Below are positions 63,241-64,000 of a DNA stretch of 64,000 bases, piece after piece (position 1 is the first letter of the stretch; each line of letters begins with the position of its first letter). The translations under genes were made by a program, and so were the position numbers. The stretch comes from Pseudofrankia coriaricola. GTDB lineage: Bacteria; Actinomycetota; Actinomycetes; Frankiales; Frankiaceae. The DNA lies in the NCBI RefSeq assembly GCF_001854805.1, contig NZ_MBLO01000025.1:59102-123101 (forward strand), written 5' to 3'. The notes below the pieces were generated by a model, which was not told where the DNA came from, made no database searches, and was given only the letters and a program-made list of their open reading frames with translations.

Positions 63241-63286
63241 CGGCGATCCTGTGCTCGCTGGGGTAGTGGTGAGTATGGGATCGCCG
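63241..63286. repeat. Structured repeat element, copy 3
   Basis: CGGCGATCC...GTGCTCGCTGGGGTAGTGGT...GGGATCGCCGG. The outer stem CGGCGATCC pairs with GGATCGCCG. It lies between the convergent EAD1-NB-ARC and DUF2637 genes. Confidence 0.65.
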
Positions 63287-63297
63287 GCCCTTTCCGG

Positions 63298-63894
63298 TCA
63301 GCTTTGCCGGGGCTGGTCGTCGACCTGCATGGCGCTGCCTCCGATCTGGGTGTGGGTGTCGGTGCGTAGCTGTGCGACGAGTCTGCGCGAGGTTGGGGCG
63401 CCGACGCGGAGTCGTTTACGGAGGGTTTCTGCGGAGATCGGGCGCTGGTGGTGTTGCCAGTGGAGGACGTCTTCGGCTCGTGCTCGGTGGAGTAGATCTT
63501 GCTCGTGGGCCTTGCTTGGCGCCTGCGGCGGCTCTGCCCTCGCCGTCTCTACGGCGGTGGCTGGGGATCGGTTCACTGGTGTGTCGTGTTCGGGGGCTGG
63601 CGGGCTTGAATGCTCGGCGGACATGGGTGGGGAGGCTGTGGGGCCGAGGGCTTTCATCGCCTGGAGGAGGCCGGGTCCGACCTCGGACCAGCCGATGAGG
63701 AGGAGTGGTCCGACGGCGTCGAAGGCTGCTTTGCCGTAGTTCTGTTCGATGAGGGGGTCGGCGACGTTGAGTGCGAGGGTGACCAGTGCGAACACGAGTA
63801 GTCGCCAGGCCGGCCGCATCTGCTGTGTGGTGGCGCCGGCGAGTGCGAGGTGGCGGATGCCGAGGAGGAGGGTTCCGATGACGGATAGGTCCAC
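63298..63894 (-). CDS. DUF2637 (Spd-like) protein, possibly 5'-truncated
   Basis: About 198 residues from GTG 63894. It starts at the second membrane segment (DLSVIGTLLLGIRHLALAG), has a third (RLLVFALVTLALNVADPL), and ends with the RARAEDVLHWQHHQRPISAE and KRLRVGAPTSRRLVAQL helix-turn-helix-like part. The first membrane segment seen in the paralogue at 28437 is not obvious upstream, though the frame stays open into LRGAALVAPA. The family is linked to conjugative plasmids and elements. The minus-strand direction suggests a mobile element extending past the window. Confidence 0.7.
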   Translation of the reverse strand: MDLSVIGTLLLGIRHLALAGATTQQMRPAWRLLVFALVTLALNVADPLIEQNYGKAAFDAVGPLLLIGWSEVGPGLLQAMKALGPTASPPMSAEHSSPPAPEHDTPVNRSPATAVETARAEPPQAPSKAHEQDLLHRARAEDVLHWQHHQRPISAETLRKRLRVGAPTSRRLVAQLRTDTHTQIGGSAMQVDDQPRQS

Positions 63895-63905
63895 TGCGGG
63901 TGCGA

Positions 63906-64000
63906 CTAGTGCAGCTCCGCGTAAATCTTGCTGGCCTGGCTGGTGATCAGCCGATCCAGGCGGTGGGGTCGCCGGCGTAAAGCCCGCAGGCGCAGTTGAG
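63906..64000 (-). CDS. 3' end of an unidentified gene entering the window
   Basis: The frame reads LRLRALRRRPHRLDRLITSQ then ASKIYAELH and stops 11 bases before the DUF2637 GTG. The coding look and spacing suggest a real upstream gene of a mobile-element operon. The family is not recognised from 31 residues. Confidence 0.4.
   Translation of the reverse strand, partial: QLRLRALRRRPHRLDRLITSQASKIYAELH

Overview
The window is high-GC actinobacterial DNA. Next to each other lie a DUF3073 gene, a valine dehydrogenase gene, a conserved hypothetical gene and bldC, an arrangement known from Streptomyces. Together with serine/threonine kinases, CATRA/caspase genes, DUF2637 genes and EAD1-NB-ARC genes this fits a Frankia-type or related filamentous actinomycete. 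The genus is an inference.

Region 1 (1-12.4 kb): the bldC-vdh core block, a degenerate GAF-EAL (c-di-GMP) protein, a hypothetical gene, a very large receptor-type Ser/Thr kinase with FN3-like ectodomains and a luciferase-like flavin oxidoreductase. A 34-codon ORF with a strong Shine-Dalgarno sequence precedes the kinase.

Region 2 (12.6-20.0 kb, minus strand): a conflict-system operon. It encodes a TIR-TM-WD40 protein, a membrane-anchored LolA/LppX-like protein, a CATRA protein, a caspase-family protease, a SLOG-like Rossmannoid protein and a CATRA-associated small protein. Several junctions overlap (ATGA). The likely logic is a sensor/scaffold (WD40, SLOG) coupled to two effectors, a TIR and a caspase.

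Region 3 (20.3-27.6 kb, plus strand, divergent): FN3 protein, MoxR ATPase, DUF58 protein and a transglutaminase-like membrane protein that lacks the catalytic triad.

Region 4 (27.7-36.9 kb): an integrated element. A 45-bp copy of the 3' half of tRNA-Phe at 28114-28158 matches the intact tRNA-Phe gene at 36871-36947. Paired TTGCTACA sites lie near both ends. Inside are a frameshifted DUF2637 gene and a minus-strand operon with four DAP-dehydrogenase-like genes (one internally deleted), two SDRs, a VOC protein and a TetR regulator. An integrase remnant lies just outside the left copy.

Region 5 (37-53.4 kb): sugar catabolism. It holds xylose isomerase, xylulokinase, a ROK repressor and a XylFGH-type importer. 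A second operon holds a binding protein, two permeases, a GH127 beta-L-arabinofuranosidase-like enzyme and an MsmK-type ATPase, with a divergent LacI regulator. Unusual tandem hairpins separate xylF from xylG.

Region 6 (53.9-64 kb): tRNA-Glu followed by an accessory island. It has a NACHT NTPase with a polytopic C-terminus, a small membrane protein, a HigBA-like toxin-antitoxin pair, a conserved hypothetical gene, an EAD1-NB-ARC protein with a long alpha-solenoid, and a second DUF2637 gene at the right edge. A structured repeat occurs three times between these genes.
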